A stretch of DNA of 64,000 nucleotides from the NCBI RefSeq assembly GCF_040549465.1, contig NZ_JBEPTL010000010.1:1-64000 (forward strand), read 5' to 3'. The notes beneath the pieces are model-generated. The model worked only from the letters and a program-made list of their open reading frames with translations. It searched no databases and was not told the DNA's origin. Below are positions 38,652 to 48,258 of this stretch, piece by piece (position 1 is the stretch's first letter; every line of letters starts with the position of its first letter). Made by a program: the position numbers and the translations under genes. Origin of the DNA: Lacisediminihabitans sp040549465. GTDB taxonomy: Bacteria > Actinomycetota > Actinomycetes > Actinomycetales > Microbacteriaceae.

Positions 38652-40427
38652 TTAGGCCAGTGCAGCGATCGCCTGGGTGATTTCGCCGATCGCCACGGGC
38701 GTGCGCTCGTTGCTGCGACGATCCCAGAGCTCGACATTGCCGTCTACCACTCCCTTGCCGACGATCACGATCACGGGAACCCCGATGAGCTCGGCATCGC
38801 CGAACTTGACGCCGGGGGAAACCTTCGGCCGATCGTCGAACAGCACGTCGTTGCCTGCAGCTTCCAGTTCGGTCACCAGAGCTTCGGCAGCAGCGTGCAC
38901 CTCGGCCTCCTTGGTTGCGGCGATCACGTGCACGTCGAAGGGACTCACATTCCTCGGCCAGATCAACCCGCGGGCGTCGTTGTTCGCTTCGGCGATGACC
39001 CCGAGCACCCGCGTGACACCGATGCCGTAGGAACCCATCGTCACGGTCACCAGCTTGCCGTTCTCGTCGAGCACCTTCAGCCCGAGCTGGTCGGCGAAGA
39101 ACCGTCCGAGCTGGAAGACGTGCCCGATCTCCATGCCGCGTGCCAGCTCGACCGGTCCTGAGCCGTCGGGCGCTGGGTCGCCAGCCAGCACTTCGGCCAC
39201 CTCGACCGTGCCATCCGACGGGAAGTCGCGACCGGCAACGAGGCCGAAGACGTGCTTGCCATGCTCGTTCGCACCGGTGATCCATCCGGACCCCTCCGAT
39301 ACGCGGGGATCGAGCAGGTACCGGATGCCCGTGCTCGACTCTTCGCCGAGAACCGCACCCGCGGCAGACCACGGCCCGATGTATCCCTTGACGAGGCCTG
39401 GATGCTTCAGGAAGTCCGCGTCGTTCGCTGCCTCGACCTCGTTAGGGGCGAAGGCGACCTCCGCACGCTTCAGGTCGACGCCACGATCGCCAGGAAGCCC
39501 GACGATCACGAGTTCGCGTGCACCGTCCACCGCCGTGACCGCGAGGACGATGTTCTTGAGCGTGTCTGCGGCGGTCCAGGCGCGACCGTCCGGGCGCGGA
39601 TGCTTCTCGTTCGCCAGGTCGACCAGCGTCTGGATGGTTGGGGTGTTCGGGGTGTCGAGCACCTCGGCGGCCGTGAGCTTCTCCCAGGAGCGGGGCTCCG
39701 GCGCGGCGGTGCGAAAGGCCTCGACATTGGCGGCGTATCCGCCCGCGCTCCGGACGAAGGTGTCTTCCCCGACCGGGGTCGGGTGCAGGAATTCTTCGCT
39801 GCGCGCCCCACCCATTAGACCGCTGTCCGCCGCGACGATCACATAGTCGAGACCCAGACGGGTGAAGATGCGCTCGTAGGCGTCGCGCTGCTTCTGGTAC
39901 GAGGCATCCAGCCCTGCGTCGGTGTAGTCGAAGGAGTAGGCGTCTTTCATCGTGAATTCACGACCGCGCAGGAGCCCAGCCCGCGGTCGAGCCTCATCGC
40001 GGTACTTGTCCTGGATCTGGTAGATCGACAGCGGCAGGTCTTTGTAGCTCGAGTAGAGATCCTTCACCAGGAGGGTGAAAACCTCTTCGTGCGTGGGGGC
40101 GAGCAGGTAATCGGCGCCCTTGCGATCCTTCAGCCGAAAGATGCCGTCACCGTACCTGGTCCAACGGCCGGTCGTCTCATAGGGCTCGCGGGGCAGCATC
40201 GCGGGAAAGTGCACCTCCTGCGCCCCGGCATCGGCCATCTCGTCGCGGATGATCGCCTCGATCTTGCGACGTACCTTCAGGCCGAGCGGCAGCCAGGCGA
40301 AAACACCGGGAGCCTGCCGACGGATGTAGCCAGCACGCACGAGAAGCCGATGACTTGCCACCTCCGCATCGGAGGGGTCTTCGCGGAGGGTGCGGACGAA
40401 AAGCTGTGAAAGACGTGTGGACACCAT
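38652..40427 (-). CDS. proS: Prolyl-tRNA synthetase
   Basis: 591 residues, bacterial (ProS type 1) form with the YbaK-like editing insertion (about 235-390) between class II motifs 2 and 3. Motif 1 (GVFAWLPLGLKVRRKIEAI), motif 2 (KYRDEARPRAGLLRGREFTM) and motif 3 (GSYGIGVTRVLGVI) are intact, as is the C-terminal anticodon-binding domain. The start has no strong Shine-Dalgarno on the visible side. It follows ispG on the same strand after a strong terminator. Confidence 0.96.
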   Translation of the reverse strand: MVSTRLSQLFVRTLREDPSDAEVASHRLLVRAGYIRRQAPGVFAWLPLGLKVRRKIEAIIRDEMADAGAQEVHFPAMLPREPYETTGRWTRYGDGIFRLKDRKGADYLLAPTHEEVFTLLVKDLYSSYKDLPLSIYQIQDKYRDEARPRAGLLRGREFTMKDAYSFDYTDAGLDASYQKQRDAYERIFTRLGLDYVIVAADSGLMGGARSEEFLHPTPVGEDTFVRSAGGYAANVEAFRTAAPEPRSWEKLTAAEVLDTPNTPTIQTLVDLANEKHPRPDGRAWTAADTLKNIVLAVTAVDGARELVIVGLPGDRGVDLKRAEVAFAPNEVEAANDADFLKHPGLVKGYIGPWSAAGAVLGEESSTGIRYLLDPRVSEGSGWITGANEHGKHVFGLVAGRDFPSDGTVEVAEVLAGDPAPDGSGPVELARGMEIGHVFQLGRFFADQLGLKVLDENGKLVTVTMGSYGIGVTRVLGVIAEANNDARGLIWPRNVSPFDVHVIAATKEAEVHAAAEALVTELEAAGNDVLFDDRPKVSPGVKFGDAELIGVPVIVIVGKGVVDGNVELWDRRSNERTPVAIGEITQAIAALA

Positions 40428-40479
40428 GCAACTTTAGCCGGAGGGCAAACCCTCTCCCCGCCGGCACCGAATCAAAACA

Positions 40480-40516
40480 GGCGGTTGGACCCTGACCCGA
40501 GCAGGGTCCAACCGCC
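40480..40516 (-). terminator. Rho-independent terminator after ispG
   Basis: GGCGGTTGGACCCTG and CAGGGTCCAACCGCC are perfect 15-bp arms with a 7-base loop. On the minus strand the stem is followed by TGTTTTG. It ends the dxr-rip-ispG transcript 10 bp after the ispG stop. Confidence 0.9.
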
Positions 40517-40525
40517 ACCGACTGG

Positions 40526-41674
40526 CTACCGCGTGACGACCTCGGGAGAACCGACCGCTCCAGGCGGCATCTCGGCAGCGATACGGTTCGCCTCTTCGAT
40601 GAGGGTGGCGACGATCTCCGACTCCGGCACCGTCTTGATGACCTCACCCTTGACGAAGATCTGACCACGGCCATTACCGCTCGCCACGCCGAGATCGGCC
40701 TCACGGGCCTCCCCCGGTCCGTTCACGACGCAACCCATGACTGCGACCCGCAGCGGCACCGTCATCTTCTCGAGGCCGGCTGTGACGTCGTTGGCGAGTT
40801 GGTAGACATCCACCTGGGCGCGCCCGCAACTCGGGCAGGAGACGATCTCGAGCTTGCGCTCACGCAGGCCGAGAGACTGAAGTATCTGCAGGCCGACCTT
40901 CACCTCCTGCACCGGAGGTGCGGAGAGCGAGACCCGGATCGTGTCCCCGATGCCCTCGGAGAGCAGGATGCCGAAGGCCGTCGCCGACTTGATGGTGCCC
41001 TGGAACTCCGGACCGGCCTCGGTCACACCGAGGTGCAGCGGCCAGTCGCCACGCTCGGCCAGCAGGCGGTAGGCCTTGACCATTGTGACCGGGTCGTTGT
41101 GCTTCACGGAGATCTTGAAGTCGTGGAAGTCATGCTCCTCGAAGAGGCTGGCCTCCCAGACGGCGCTTTCGACGAGGGCCTCGGGGGTCGCCTTGCCGTA
41201 CTTCTGCAGGATGCTTGGTTCTAGCGAACCGGCATTGACACCGATACGGATGCTGACGCCGGCATCCTTCGCCGCCTTGGCGATGGCACCAACCTGGTCA
41301 TCGAACTTGCGGATGTTGCCGGGGTTCACGCGCACCGCGCCGACACCGGCGTCGATGGCCGCGAACACGTAGCGCGGCTGAAAGTGGATGTCGGCGATGA
41401 TCGGCAGCTGGCTCTTGGCCGCGATGATTGCGAGGACATCGGCGTCGTCCTGGTGCGGCACCGCGACGCGCACGATGTCACATCCGGTGGCGGTTAGCTC
41501 CGCGATCTGCTGGAGGGTCGCGTTGATGTTCGTGGTCTGCGTCGTAGTCATCGACTGCACGCTCACCTGAGACTCGCTGCCGACACCGACTTTGCCGACC
41601 GTGATCTGTCGAGTCTTGCGTCGTGGGGCGAGTATTTCGGGGGCTTTGGGCATACCCAGATTGATTGCTGGCAC
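40526..41674 (-). CDS. ispG: 4-hydroxy-3-methylbut-2-enyl diphosphate synthase (flavodoxin)
   Basis: A 382-residue IspG (GcpE) that makes HMBPP from MEcPP in the non-mevalonate isoprenoid pathway. The TIM-barrel part has VQSMTTTQTTNINAT and GVNAGSLE. The [4Fe-4S] ligands lie in SCPSCGR and in CVVNGPGEA. It lies downstream of dxr and the site-2 protease, so two steps of the pathway are encoded together. The gap to the protease gene is about 100 bp. Confidence 0.96.
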   Translation of the reverse strand: MPAINLGMPKAPEILAPRRKTRQITVGKVGVGSESQVSVQSMTTTQTTNINATLQQIAELTATGCDIVRVAVPHQDDADVLAIIAAKSQLPIIADIHFQPRYVFAAIDAGVGAVRVNPGNIRKFDDQVGAIAKAAKDAGVSIRIGVNAGSLEPSILQKYGKATPEALVESAVWEASLFEEHDFHDFKISVKHNDPVTMVKAYRLLAERGDWPLHLGVTEAGPEFQGTIKSATAFGILLSEGIGDTIRVSLSAPPVQEVKVGLQILQSLGLRERKLEIVSCPSCGRAQVDVYQLANDVTAGLEKMTVPLRVAVMGCVVNGPGEAREADLGVASGNGRGQIFVKGEVIKTVPESEIVATLIEEANRIAAEMPPGAVGSPEVVTR

Positions 41675-41771
41675 CCTGCGATTCTAAGCGTGCGGTGTGA
41701 ACTCCGGCTGAGTGCCGGTCGTACGCAGGCTGAACGGCGACACAGAGTCGACTGGTCAGAAGATGATCGGG

Positions 41772-43157
41772 TCAGAGGGTGATCGGCTTGACGATGTCCG
41801 CGTAGAGCAGCAGCAGGCTCATCCCACCGAGGATGATCACCACGGCGAAGGTGAGCGGGATGATCCGCGCGGCGTCCACCGGGCCTGGATCCCTGCGTTT
41901 GAACAGCTTCGCGAAGAACCTGCGGATGCCTTCCCAGAGAGCCGCGGCGACGTGTCCGCCGTCCAGCGGCATGAGCGGCACGAGGTTGAAGACCAACAGG
42001 GCGACGTTCACCGACGCGACGATGCCGATGAGGGTCGACAGGCGCTGGGACAGCGAGACGGAATTTGTGGCGGCCACCTCGCCGGCAAGTCGCCCGACGC
42101 CGACGACACCGACGGGTCCGTTCGGATCGCGCGCGCCCGATCCGAACGCCGCCTTGGCGACGTCGATCAGTCGCTGCGGCAGGTTGAGGATCAAGTGGAA
42201 GTCCTGGCCGATGTTGTTGCCGACGGCGGGCAGCACGGCGGTCAGCGGCTGCTGCTGCAGTTCGTACGCCCAGGTGAAGCCGAGGATACCGACCTTCTTG
42301 GTCACCAGCTTGCCATCGGCACCCTTGACCGGCTGACCCTGAGCATCTGCGACGCTCTGCTCGCTCAGCGTCGGTGTGGCCTTCACGGTCAGCGGCTTGC
42401 CGTCGCGGAGCACCGCGATCGTGAGTTCTTTGCCGCCGGAGGAGCGGATCAGCTTCGAGGTCTGGGCGTAGCTGGTAGCGGGGGTGCCGTCGATGGACTG
42501 GATCGTGTCGCCGGGCTTGAGACCAGCCGCGGCGGCTGGCGCTTCCGGGTCGGATGACGCGCACTTCTGGCGGTCGCTGGTGGCAGGCAGTACGCAGGCC
42601 GACACCGTGTTGATGGTCGTGCTGATCTGTTGGGTGCCGAACCCGGAGATCACCACGGCGAACAGCACCACGGCGATCACCAGGTTCATGAACGGTCCGC
42701 CGAGCATGATGATGACGCGCTTGACAACCGGCAGCTTGTAGAAGACGCGGTCCTCTGAGCCTTCCGGGATCGTCTCCGCGCTGGCGGTGCGGGCATCCTG
42801 AACCAGGGTCTGGAAGAAACCGGTACTCGATGTGCGGCCCGCGTCTTCGTACTCGGCCTCCGCGACGAAGGCGTCGGTGCCGGAGGCGCGCGGCTTTCCG
42901 CCCTTGCGCTGCGGCGGGTACATGCCGGCCATGGAGATGTAACCGCCCATCGGAATGGCCTTGACGCCGTACTCGGTCTCACCCTTCTTACGGGAGAAGA
43001 TGGTCGGCCCGAAACCGATCATGTACTGGCCGACCCGCACTTTGAAGAGCTTGGCCGGCACCAGGTGGCCGATCTCGTGGAGAGCTATCGACAGGGCTAT
43101 GCCGACGGCGACGATGACGACGCCGAGCACATAGAGAAGGACGGTTTCCACTTGCAC
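41772..43157 (-). CDS. Site-2 protease, RseP/M50 family zinc metallopeptidase
   Basis: An intramembrane protease of about 461 residues, from the GTG at 43157 or 43151 (longer TTG reading to 43181 is unlikely). Helix 1 contains HEIGH (zinc ligands and catalytic Glu), and a PDZ domain (about 190-290) follows with GLKPGDTIQSIDGTPATSY. The third helix carries NLVPLMPLDGGH with the aspartate ligand, and one more helix lies at the C-terminus. It probably cleaves anti-sigma factors or signal-peptide remnants in the membrane. Placement between dxr and ispG is conserved in many bacteria. Confidence 0.93.
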   Translation of the reverse strand: MQVETVLLYVLGVVIVAVGIALSIALHEIGHLVPAKLFKVRVGQYMIGFGPTIFSRKKGETEYGVKAIPMGGYISMAGMYPPQRKGGKPRASGTDAFVAEAEYEDAGRTSSTGFFQTLVQDARTASAETIPEGSEDRVFYKLPVVKRVIIMLGGPFMNLVIAVVLFAVVISGFGTQQISTTINTVSACVLPATSDRQKCASSDPEAPAAAAGLKPGDTIQSIDGTPATSYAQTSKLIRSSGGKELTIAVLRDGKPLTVKATPTLSEQSVADAQGQPVKGADGKLVTKKVGILGFTWAYELQQQPLTAVLPAVGNNIGQDFHLILNLPQRLIDVAKAAFGSGARDPNGPVGVVGVGRLAGEVAATNSVSLSQRLSTLIGIVASVNVALLVFNLVPLMPLDGGHVAAALWEGIRRFFAKLFKRRDPGPVDAARIIPLTFAVVIILGGMSLLLLYADIVKPITL

Positions 43158-43203
43158 AGAGTAACCGCCCCAAGCTTTCAACCGGCTGAGCGGCCGGCGA
43201 CTG

Positions 43204-43241
43204 GCCGAGCGCTCAGCCGAGTTCTCAGCCGAGCGCTCAGC
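43204..43241. repeat. Short direct repeat at the end of dxr
   Basis: GCCGAGCGCTCAGC occurs at 43204-43217 and 43228-43241, period 24, overlapping the dxr stop codon. The unit contains the palindrome GAGCGCTC. Confidence 0.6.
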
Positions 43242-44325
43242 GGGAAATCGCCAACAGCCGATCCGCCTCCGCGCGAGCCCAGCGCTCCGCGTCGAGGACC
43301 CCCTCGAGGGTCGCCACCGGTTCCTCCGGCGCGTGTGCGTCGACCACGGCCTCTACCGTGTTGAGGATGTCGAGATACCCGATAGTCCCCGCGTGGAAGG
43401 CGTGCACAGCCTGCTCGTTCGCCGCGTTGAAGACGGCGGGGAAGGTGCGGCCTTCGCGCCCCACCCGTTTGGCCAGCTCTACAGCGGGAAATGCCTCGTT
43501 GTCGAGGGGCTCGAAAGTCCACGAACTGGCCGCGGTCCAGTCGAGAGACACACCCACTCCGGCGACCCTGTTGGGCCAGTCCAGACCCAGAGAGATCGGC
43601 AGGCGCATGTCGGGTGGCGAACACTGGGCGATGGTGGAGCCGTCGACGAACTCCACCATCGAATGCACGATGGACTGTGGATGCACCGTCACGTCGATGT
43701 CGTCGTAGCCCACGTCGAAGAGGTAGTGCGCCTCGATCACCTCGAGGCCCTTGTTCACCAGGGTCGAGGAATTTGTAGTGACCACGAGCCCCATGTCCCA
43801 GGTCGGATGCGCGAGGGCCTCAGCCGGCGTCACGTGCCGCAACGAGTGGCGCGATCGGCCACGGAACGGCCCACCAGACGCCGTGAGCACGAGTCGCCTC
43901 ACCTCGGCTGTGGTACCGGAACGGAGGGCCTGCGCGATGGCGGAGTGCTCGGAATCCACCGGAACGATCTGCCCTGGTGCGGCGAGCGCGAGCACGAGTT
44001 CTCCCCCGACGATGAGACTCTCTTTGTTGGCGAGAGCGAGAGTCGTACCCGTTTCGAGCGCGGCCAGGGTCGGGCCGAGACCGACCGAGCCTGTGATGCC
44101 GTTGAGCACGACATCCGCTTCGACGGTGCGCACGAGCTGCTCGGCCTCGATCTCGCCGAGGGCGAGGTGTTCGACGCCGAACTCCCGCGCCTGGGCCTCC
44201 AGCGCTTCGCGCTGGCTTCCCGCGGCGAGACCGACTATCTCGAAGCTGTCACGATTCGCGGCGATGACCTCGAGGGCCTGCACGCCGATCGAACCGGTTG
44301 ATCCCAGGATGATGACGCGACGCAT
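43237..44325 (-). CDS. dxr: 1-deoxy-D-xylulose 5-phosphate reductoisomerase
   Basis: 362 residues. The NADPH-binding GSTGSIG is at 8-14, LVLTASGGPFRG carries the catalytic loop, and HPTWDMG and NSSTLVNKGLEVIEAHYLF hold the metal and substrate residues. It converts DXP to MEP, the first committed step of isoprenoid synthesis here. It is first in the dxr-protease-ispG cluster. Confidence 0.96.
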   Translation of the reverse strand: MRRVIILGSTGSIGVQALEVIAANRDSFEIVGLAAGSQREALEAQAREFGVEHLALGEIEAEQLVRTVEADVVLNGITGSVGLGPTLAALETGTTLALANKESLIVGGELVLALAAPGQIVPVDSEHSAIAQALRSGTTAEVRRLVLTASGGPFRGRSRHSLRHVTPAEALAHPTWDMGLVVTTNSSTLVNKGLEVIEAHYLFDVGYDDIDVTVHPQSIVHSMVEFVDGSTIAQCSPPDMRLPISLGLDWPNRVAGVGVSLDWTAASSWTFEPLDNEAFPAVELAKRVGREGRTFPAVFNAANEQAVHAFHAGTIGYLDILNTVEAVVDAHAPEEPVATLEGVLDAERWARAEADRLLAISR

Positions 44326-44378
44326 GAGGCAACGCTAGCCGGTCGCGCTGCCGAAATTTCGAGACTACCCGCGACTCG

Positions 44379-45362
44379 CTACTGGGTGGCGAGGATGTCG
44401 ACGACGAAGACCAGGGTGCTCGTCGGGGTGATATCCGTCTGATTGCCCGGCACCTTATCGGCGTAGCCATCAGCCGGCGGGATGATCGCGATGACCTGCG
44501 AGCCGACCTTCTGCCCGACGAGAGCCTTGCCGAAACCGGGAATCACCCCGCCGGTGGGGAAAGTGGCTGGCTGCCCTGCCGTCCAGCTGGAGTCGAAGAC
44601 CTTGCCGGTGGCCCAGACGACGCCGGTGTAGTTCACGGTGACCGATGCGCCCTCCTTGACGGTGGCCCCCGTGCCCTTCTTGAGATCCGCGATCTCGAGT
44701 TTTGTCGGAGCGTCGGTCTTCGGAACGGTGATCGTCGGTGCGCCGTCTTTTCCGAGCTTCACCGTGGGGTAGCCCGTGGGTGCGGGCTGCGCCGCGCCGT
44801 TCGCCTTGCTCAACGTCTTCACCGGCTTTTTAGCGCTGACGACGTCGATCACGAAGACGATCGAGTCGGTTGCCGACAGGCCGAGACCGGTCTGGTTGGC
44901 GGCACTCACGCCGTCGGTCGGTGGCACGACGGCGGTGACCCGCGAGCCCTCAGGGGAACAGGCAATCGCCTTGTAGAGACCCGGAATGATCGACTTCTCG
45001 TCGAGCTGGAGCGGCTGGGCCTTGGCGGCGCCGAATCCGGTCGTGTCGATCTGCTTGCCGGTTGTGCCGTTGTAAACGGCGTAGGTGACTGTCACGGCGC
45101 TTCCGGAGCTGGCGAGGGTTCCGCTGCCCTTGCTCACGACAGTGCGCTCTGTGGACTTGCTCGACAGCGGTGTGGTGAAAGTGACAGTCGGATCCGCGCC
45201 GAACTTGCCGGAGACCTTCACCTTCGCTGAGCTGTCGCCCGCCTTCGTCGCGACGCAGGCTGTCGACGCCGTGTTGGCATCGCCCTTCGTTCCGCTACTG
45301 CAGCCGACGAGCGCAAGCGCGACGACTCCCGCGATGGCGATCGTGCTGAGGATTTTCGACAC
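44379..45362 (-). CDS. FKBP-type peptidyl-prolyl isomerase lipoprotein with two FKBP units
   Basis: 327 residues with signal peptide and lipobox (LALVGC, C21). The C-terminal FKBP domain (about 220-325) is standard: KKGTGATVKEGASVTVNYTG, VFDSSW, FPTGGVIPGFGKALVGQKVG and a DGYADK loop. The middle region (about 75-180) repeats the pattern (VTVTYAVYNGTTGKQIDTTG, IIPGLYKAIACSPEGSR, VVPPTDG) but lacks several active-site aromatics, so it is probably inactive. Located outside the membrane, it would help fold exported proteins. Confidence 0.9.
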   Translation of the reverse strand: MSKILSTIAIAGVVALALVGCSSGTKGDANTASTACVATKAGDSSAKVKVSGKFGADPTVTFTTPLSSKSTERTVVSKGSGTLASSGSAVTVTYAVYNGTTGKQIDTTGFGAAKAQPLQLDEKSIIPGLYKAIACSPEGSRVTAVVPPTDGVSAANQTGLGLSATDSIVFVIDVVSAKKPVKTLSKANGAAQPAPTGYPTVKLGKDGAPTITVPKTDAPTKLEIADLKKGTGATVKEGASVTVNYTGVVWATGKVFDSSWTAGQPATFPTGGVIPGFGKALVGQKVGSQVIAIIPPADGYADKVPGNQTDITPTSTLVFVVDILATQ

Positions 45363-45450
45363 AGTTCTGCTTTCTGAAGATCATCTGGGATCAGCCCAGT
45401 ATTCCGCGCCTACCTATGCGCAAGCTGAAACGGGCTGGCCGCGCACAACT

Positions 45451-45942
45451 TTACGCGAGTGAGGTCTCCGCGAGACGGATCTCCGGATCGTGGCTCACCG
45501 GGAAGTTAACCGAGCTCGCGATGAAACACTTCGTACTCGCCTCGTGGTGCAGGGCGAGCGCGAGATCCGCGTTCCCGGACGAGATCGTGACGACGGGGCG
45601 CAGCGTGACCGAGGTGAAATGCCCTCCGCCATCCGCCGTCTGCTCCATGGTGCCGATCGCCGCATCCGTGTAGCCGATGACGACGACGCCGTTCGTGGCG
45701 GCCACGTGCAGGTAGCTGAGCAGATGACACTGGCTGAGAGCGGCGATAAGCAACTCCTCGGGGTTCCAACGGTCCACGTCGCCGCGAAACGCACGATCGC
45801 TCGAGCCGCTGATGTCGTGCTTGCCCTCCGCGTGAAGGACATGATCCCGTCCATAAGACCTGTAGTCGCTGGTGCCTGTGCCGCGATTGCCGAGCCATTC
45901 GAGGCCGACAGAGAAATGATGCTCGAGATTCACGCTGTGCAC
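45451..45942 (-). CDS. OsmC family protein
   Basis: About 163 residues from a GTG at 45942 (GTG 45933 and ATG 45966 are alternatives). It has the OsmC/Ohr fold with WLGNRGTGTSDYRSYGRDH, the FRGD...RWNPEELLIAALSQC block with one redox cysteine and a second cysteine in STKCFIASSVNFPV. Family members reduce organic or fatty-acid hydroperoxides. This subgroup is less studied than Ohr. It diverges from gabT. Confidence 0.85.
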   Translation of the reverse strand: MHSVNLEHHFSVGLEWLGNRGTGTSDYRSYGRDHVLHAEGKHDISGSSDRAFRGDVDRWNPEELLIAALSQCHLLSYLHVAATNGVVVIGYTDAAIGTMEQTADGGGHFTSVTLRPVVTISSGNADLALALHHEASTKCFIASSVNFPVSHDPEIRLAETSLA

Positions 45943-45989
45943 GCTACACCTTGGGGTCGACAGCATTGCGGGGATAGGCTCGGAACACC

Positions 45990-47339
45990 ATGACTGACAC
46001 CCTCGTAACCGCCTCAGAGACCTCCGGAATCAGCCAGGAACGCCGTATCGTCACGGCCATTCCCGGCCCGAAATCTCACGCGCTCACCGAGCGACGATTA
46101 GCAGTCGTTCCCGTGGGGGTCTCCTCAGCCCTCCCCGTGTTCATCGAGCGTGCCCACGGTGCCATCGTGGTGGATGTCGACGGCAACCAGTTCATCGATC
46201 TCGGAGCGGGCATCGGCGTGATGACCATCGGCCACACCGACGAGGCCGTGGTCGCGGCGGCCACCGCCCAGCTCGGCGAGTTCACCCACGTGATGTTCAC
46301 CATCACACCCTACGAGGGCTACGTGCGGGTGGCTGAGCTGCTTGCCCAGCACACGCCGGGCGACTTCCCGAAGAAGACTGTGCTGCTCAACTCCGGCGCG
46401 GAGGCTGTGGAGAACGCCGTCAAAATCGCCCGCAAATACACCGGACGCACCGGCGTTGCCGTGCTCGACCACGCCTACCACGGACGCACCAACCTCACCA
46501 TGGCGATGACCTACAAGTCGATGCCATACAAGCTGGGTTTCGGTCCGTTCGCGAGCGACGTGCATCACGCGCCGAACTCCTACCCGTTCCGCGACGGACT
46601 GAGCGGTGCAGATTCCGCAGCACGCACCATCGCCTATCTCGAGAAGGCCGTCGGGGCATCCGACCTCGCCTGCCTCGTGGTCGAACCCATCCAGGGCGAG
46701 GGTGGCTTCGTCGTGCCCGCCGAGGGTTACCTGCCCGCGCTGCAGGAGTGGTGCGCAGCCAATGGCGTTGTGTTCATCGCCGACGAGATCCAGAGCGGCA
46801 TGGCCCGCACCGGCGTGTACTTTGCCTCTGAGCACTTCGGAATCGTGCCCGACCTGGTGCTGAGCGCTAAGGGCATCGCGGGCGGCCTGCCGATCGCGGG
46901 GGTCACCGGCAGGGCTGAGATCATGGATGCCTCGCACCCCGGCGGTCTCGGAGGAACCTTCGCTGGGAATCCCGTCGCCGCCGCAGCCGCCGTCGCGGTC
47001 TTCGAGTCGATCGAGTCCCGAGGACTCCTCGCCGAGGGCGCGCGCATTGAGCGTCTGCTCAAGCCCGCGCTGCTCGCCCTGCAACAGAAGTACGAGGTGA
47101 TCGGCGATGTGCGCGGTATCGGCGCGATGCTCGCGATCGAGCTGGTGCAGCCGGGCACTCTCGAACCGAACCCTGCCGCTGTCACGGTCATCACCGCCTA
47201 CGCGGCCCGGCACGGTGTGTTGTTGCTGAACGCTGGCACCTGGGGCAACGTCATCCGCTTCCTGCCCAGTCTCGCGATCAGCGACGCCCTTCTCACCGAG
47301 GCGCTGGGCGTGCTCGACGAGGCGCTCGCAACCCTGTGA
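45990..47339 (+). CDS. gabT: 4-aminobutyrate aminotransferase
   Basis: A 449-residue class III PLP aminotransferase. NSGAEAVENAVKIAR binds cofactor phosphate; the catalytic lysine is K294 in SAKGIAGGLP, and EPIQGEGGF and ADEIQSGMARTG are typical of GabT. It converts GABA and 2-oxoglutarate to succinate semialdehyde and glutamate. No succinate-semialdehyde dehydrogenase is adjacent, but the polyamine-type transporter next door fits use of putrescine-derived GABA. It converges with the transporter operon. Confidence 0.88.
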   Translation: MTDTLVTASETSGISQERRIVTAIPGPKSHALTERRLAVVPVGVSSALPVFIERAHGAIVVDVDGNQFIDLGAGIGVMTIGHTDEAVVAAATAQLGEFTHVMFTITPYEGYVRVAELLAQHTPGDFPKKTVLLNSGAEAVENAVKIARKYTGRTGVAVLDHAYHGRTNLTMAMTYKSMPYKLGFGPFASDVHHAPNSYPFRDGLSGADSAARTIAYLEKAVGASDLACLVVEPIQGEGGFVVPAEGYLPALQEWCAANGVVFIADEIQSGMARTGVYFASEHFGIVPDLVLSAKGIAGGLPIAGVTGRAEIMDASHPGGLGGTFAGNPVAAAAAVAVFESIESRGLLAEGARIERLLKPALLALQQKYEVIGDVRGIGAMLAIELVQPGTLEPNPAAVTVITAYAARHGVLLLNAGTWGNVIRFLPSLAISDALLTEALGVLDEALATL

Positions 47340-47388
47340 GCCATCCGCTCTCGGGGGTCGTTCGCCGACGTTCATCGCTGAGACCAGC

Positions 47389-48258
47389 TCAGCCGAGTTT
47401 GGCCTGACGCTTGCGTCTGGCGGCCGCCGAAACCTGCTGCGCCACCACCAGCACGATGGCCAGGATGAACACCGCAGACGCGATGACATTCGCTTCGGCC
47501 GGGATGCCGCGGGCGGCCGCGATGTAAATGAACTTGGGGAAAGTGGTTGCCGAACCCGAATTGAAGTTCGTGATGATGAAGTCGTCGAAGCTCAGCGCGA
47601 AGGAGAGCAGGGCGGCGGCGACAATCCCTGGCAATAGCAACGGGAAGGTGATGCGCCAGAAGACCTGGCCAGGAGAGCCGTAGAGGTCCCTGCCCGCCTC
47701 CTCGAGCGCCGGGTCAAGGCTCGAGACACGTGCCTTCACCGTCACCACCACGAAGCTGATGCAGAACATCGTGTGCGCCAGGATGATGGTGACCAGCCCC
47801 ATCTGTACGCCCGCTCCAAGGAACTCGGCCGCGAGCCCGGCACCGAGCACGACCTCCGGTGTCGCCATCGGCAGGAAGAGCAGGAGGCTGATCGCCGAAC
47901 GGAAGCGGAAGCGGTAACGCACCAGGGCAATCGCGATCATCGTGCCGAGGATCGTCGCGATCACAGTGGCGATCACGCCGATCAGGATGCTGTTGCCGAA
48001 AGCCTGGCAGACATCCTGCGCCGCACAGACGTTGATCCAGTTGTCGAGGGTGAAGCCGCGCCAGGAGATGTTCGACTTCAGGGAATCGTTGAAGGAGAAG
48101 ACGAAGGTGTAGGCGATCGGCACCAGGAGGAAGATCAGTGCCAGGGCCGTGTAGACCGGAAGCAGCCACGATCCGAGGCTGAAGCGGGGGCGGCGAGTAC
48201 GGGGCTTCTGCGGGGCTCCTATCGCCTCCGCGAGCACGAGTCCTTCCTGGGTGCTCAC
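47389..48258 (-). CDS. potC: ABC transporter permease, polyamine (PotC) type
   Basis: 289 residues, six membrane helices. The EAA cytoplasmic loop (LEEAGRDLYGSPGQVFWRI then FPLLLPG) contacts the ATPase, and the FSFNDSLK segment after helix 1 is typical of PotC/PotI permeases. The start overlaps the stop of the other permease (ATGA). Last gene of a potD-potA-potB-potC operon. Confidence 0.88.
   Translation of the reverse strand: MSTQEGLVLAEAIGAPQKPRTRRPRFSLGSWLLPVYTALALIFLLVPIAYTFVFSFNDSLKSNISWRGFTLDNWINVCAAQDVCQAFGNSILIGVIATVIATILGTMIAIALVRYRFRFRSAISLLLFLPMATPEVVLGAGLAAEFLGAGVQMGLVTIILAHTMFCISFVVVTVKARVSSLDPALEEAGRDLYGSPGQVFWRITFPLLLPGIVAAALLSFALSFDDFIITNFNSGSATTFPKFIYIAAARGIPAEANVIASAVFILAIVLVVAQQVSAAARRKRQAKLG

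Noticed and set aside
46125..47489. A 454-codon minus-strand frame opposite gabT
   Set aside because: Antisense shadow; gabT has all PLP-enzyme motifs.
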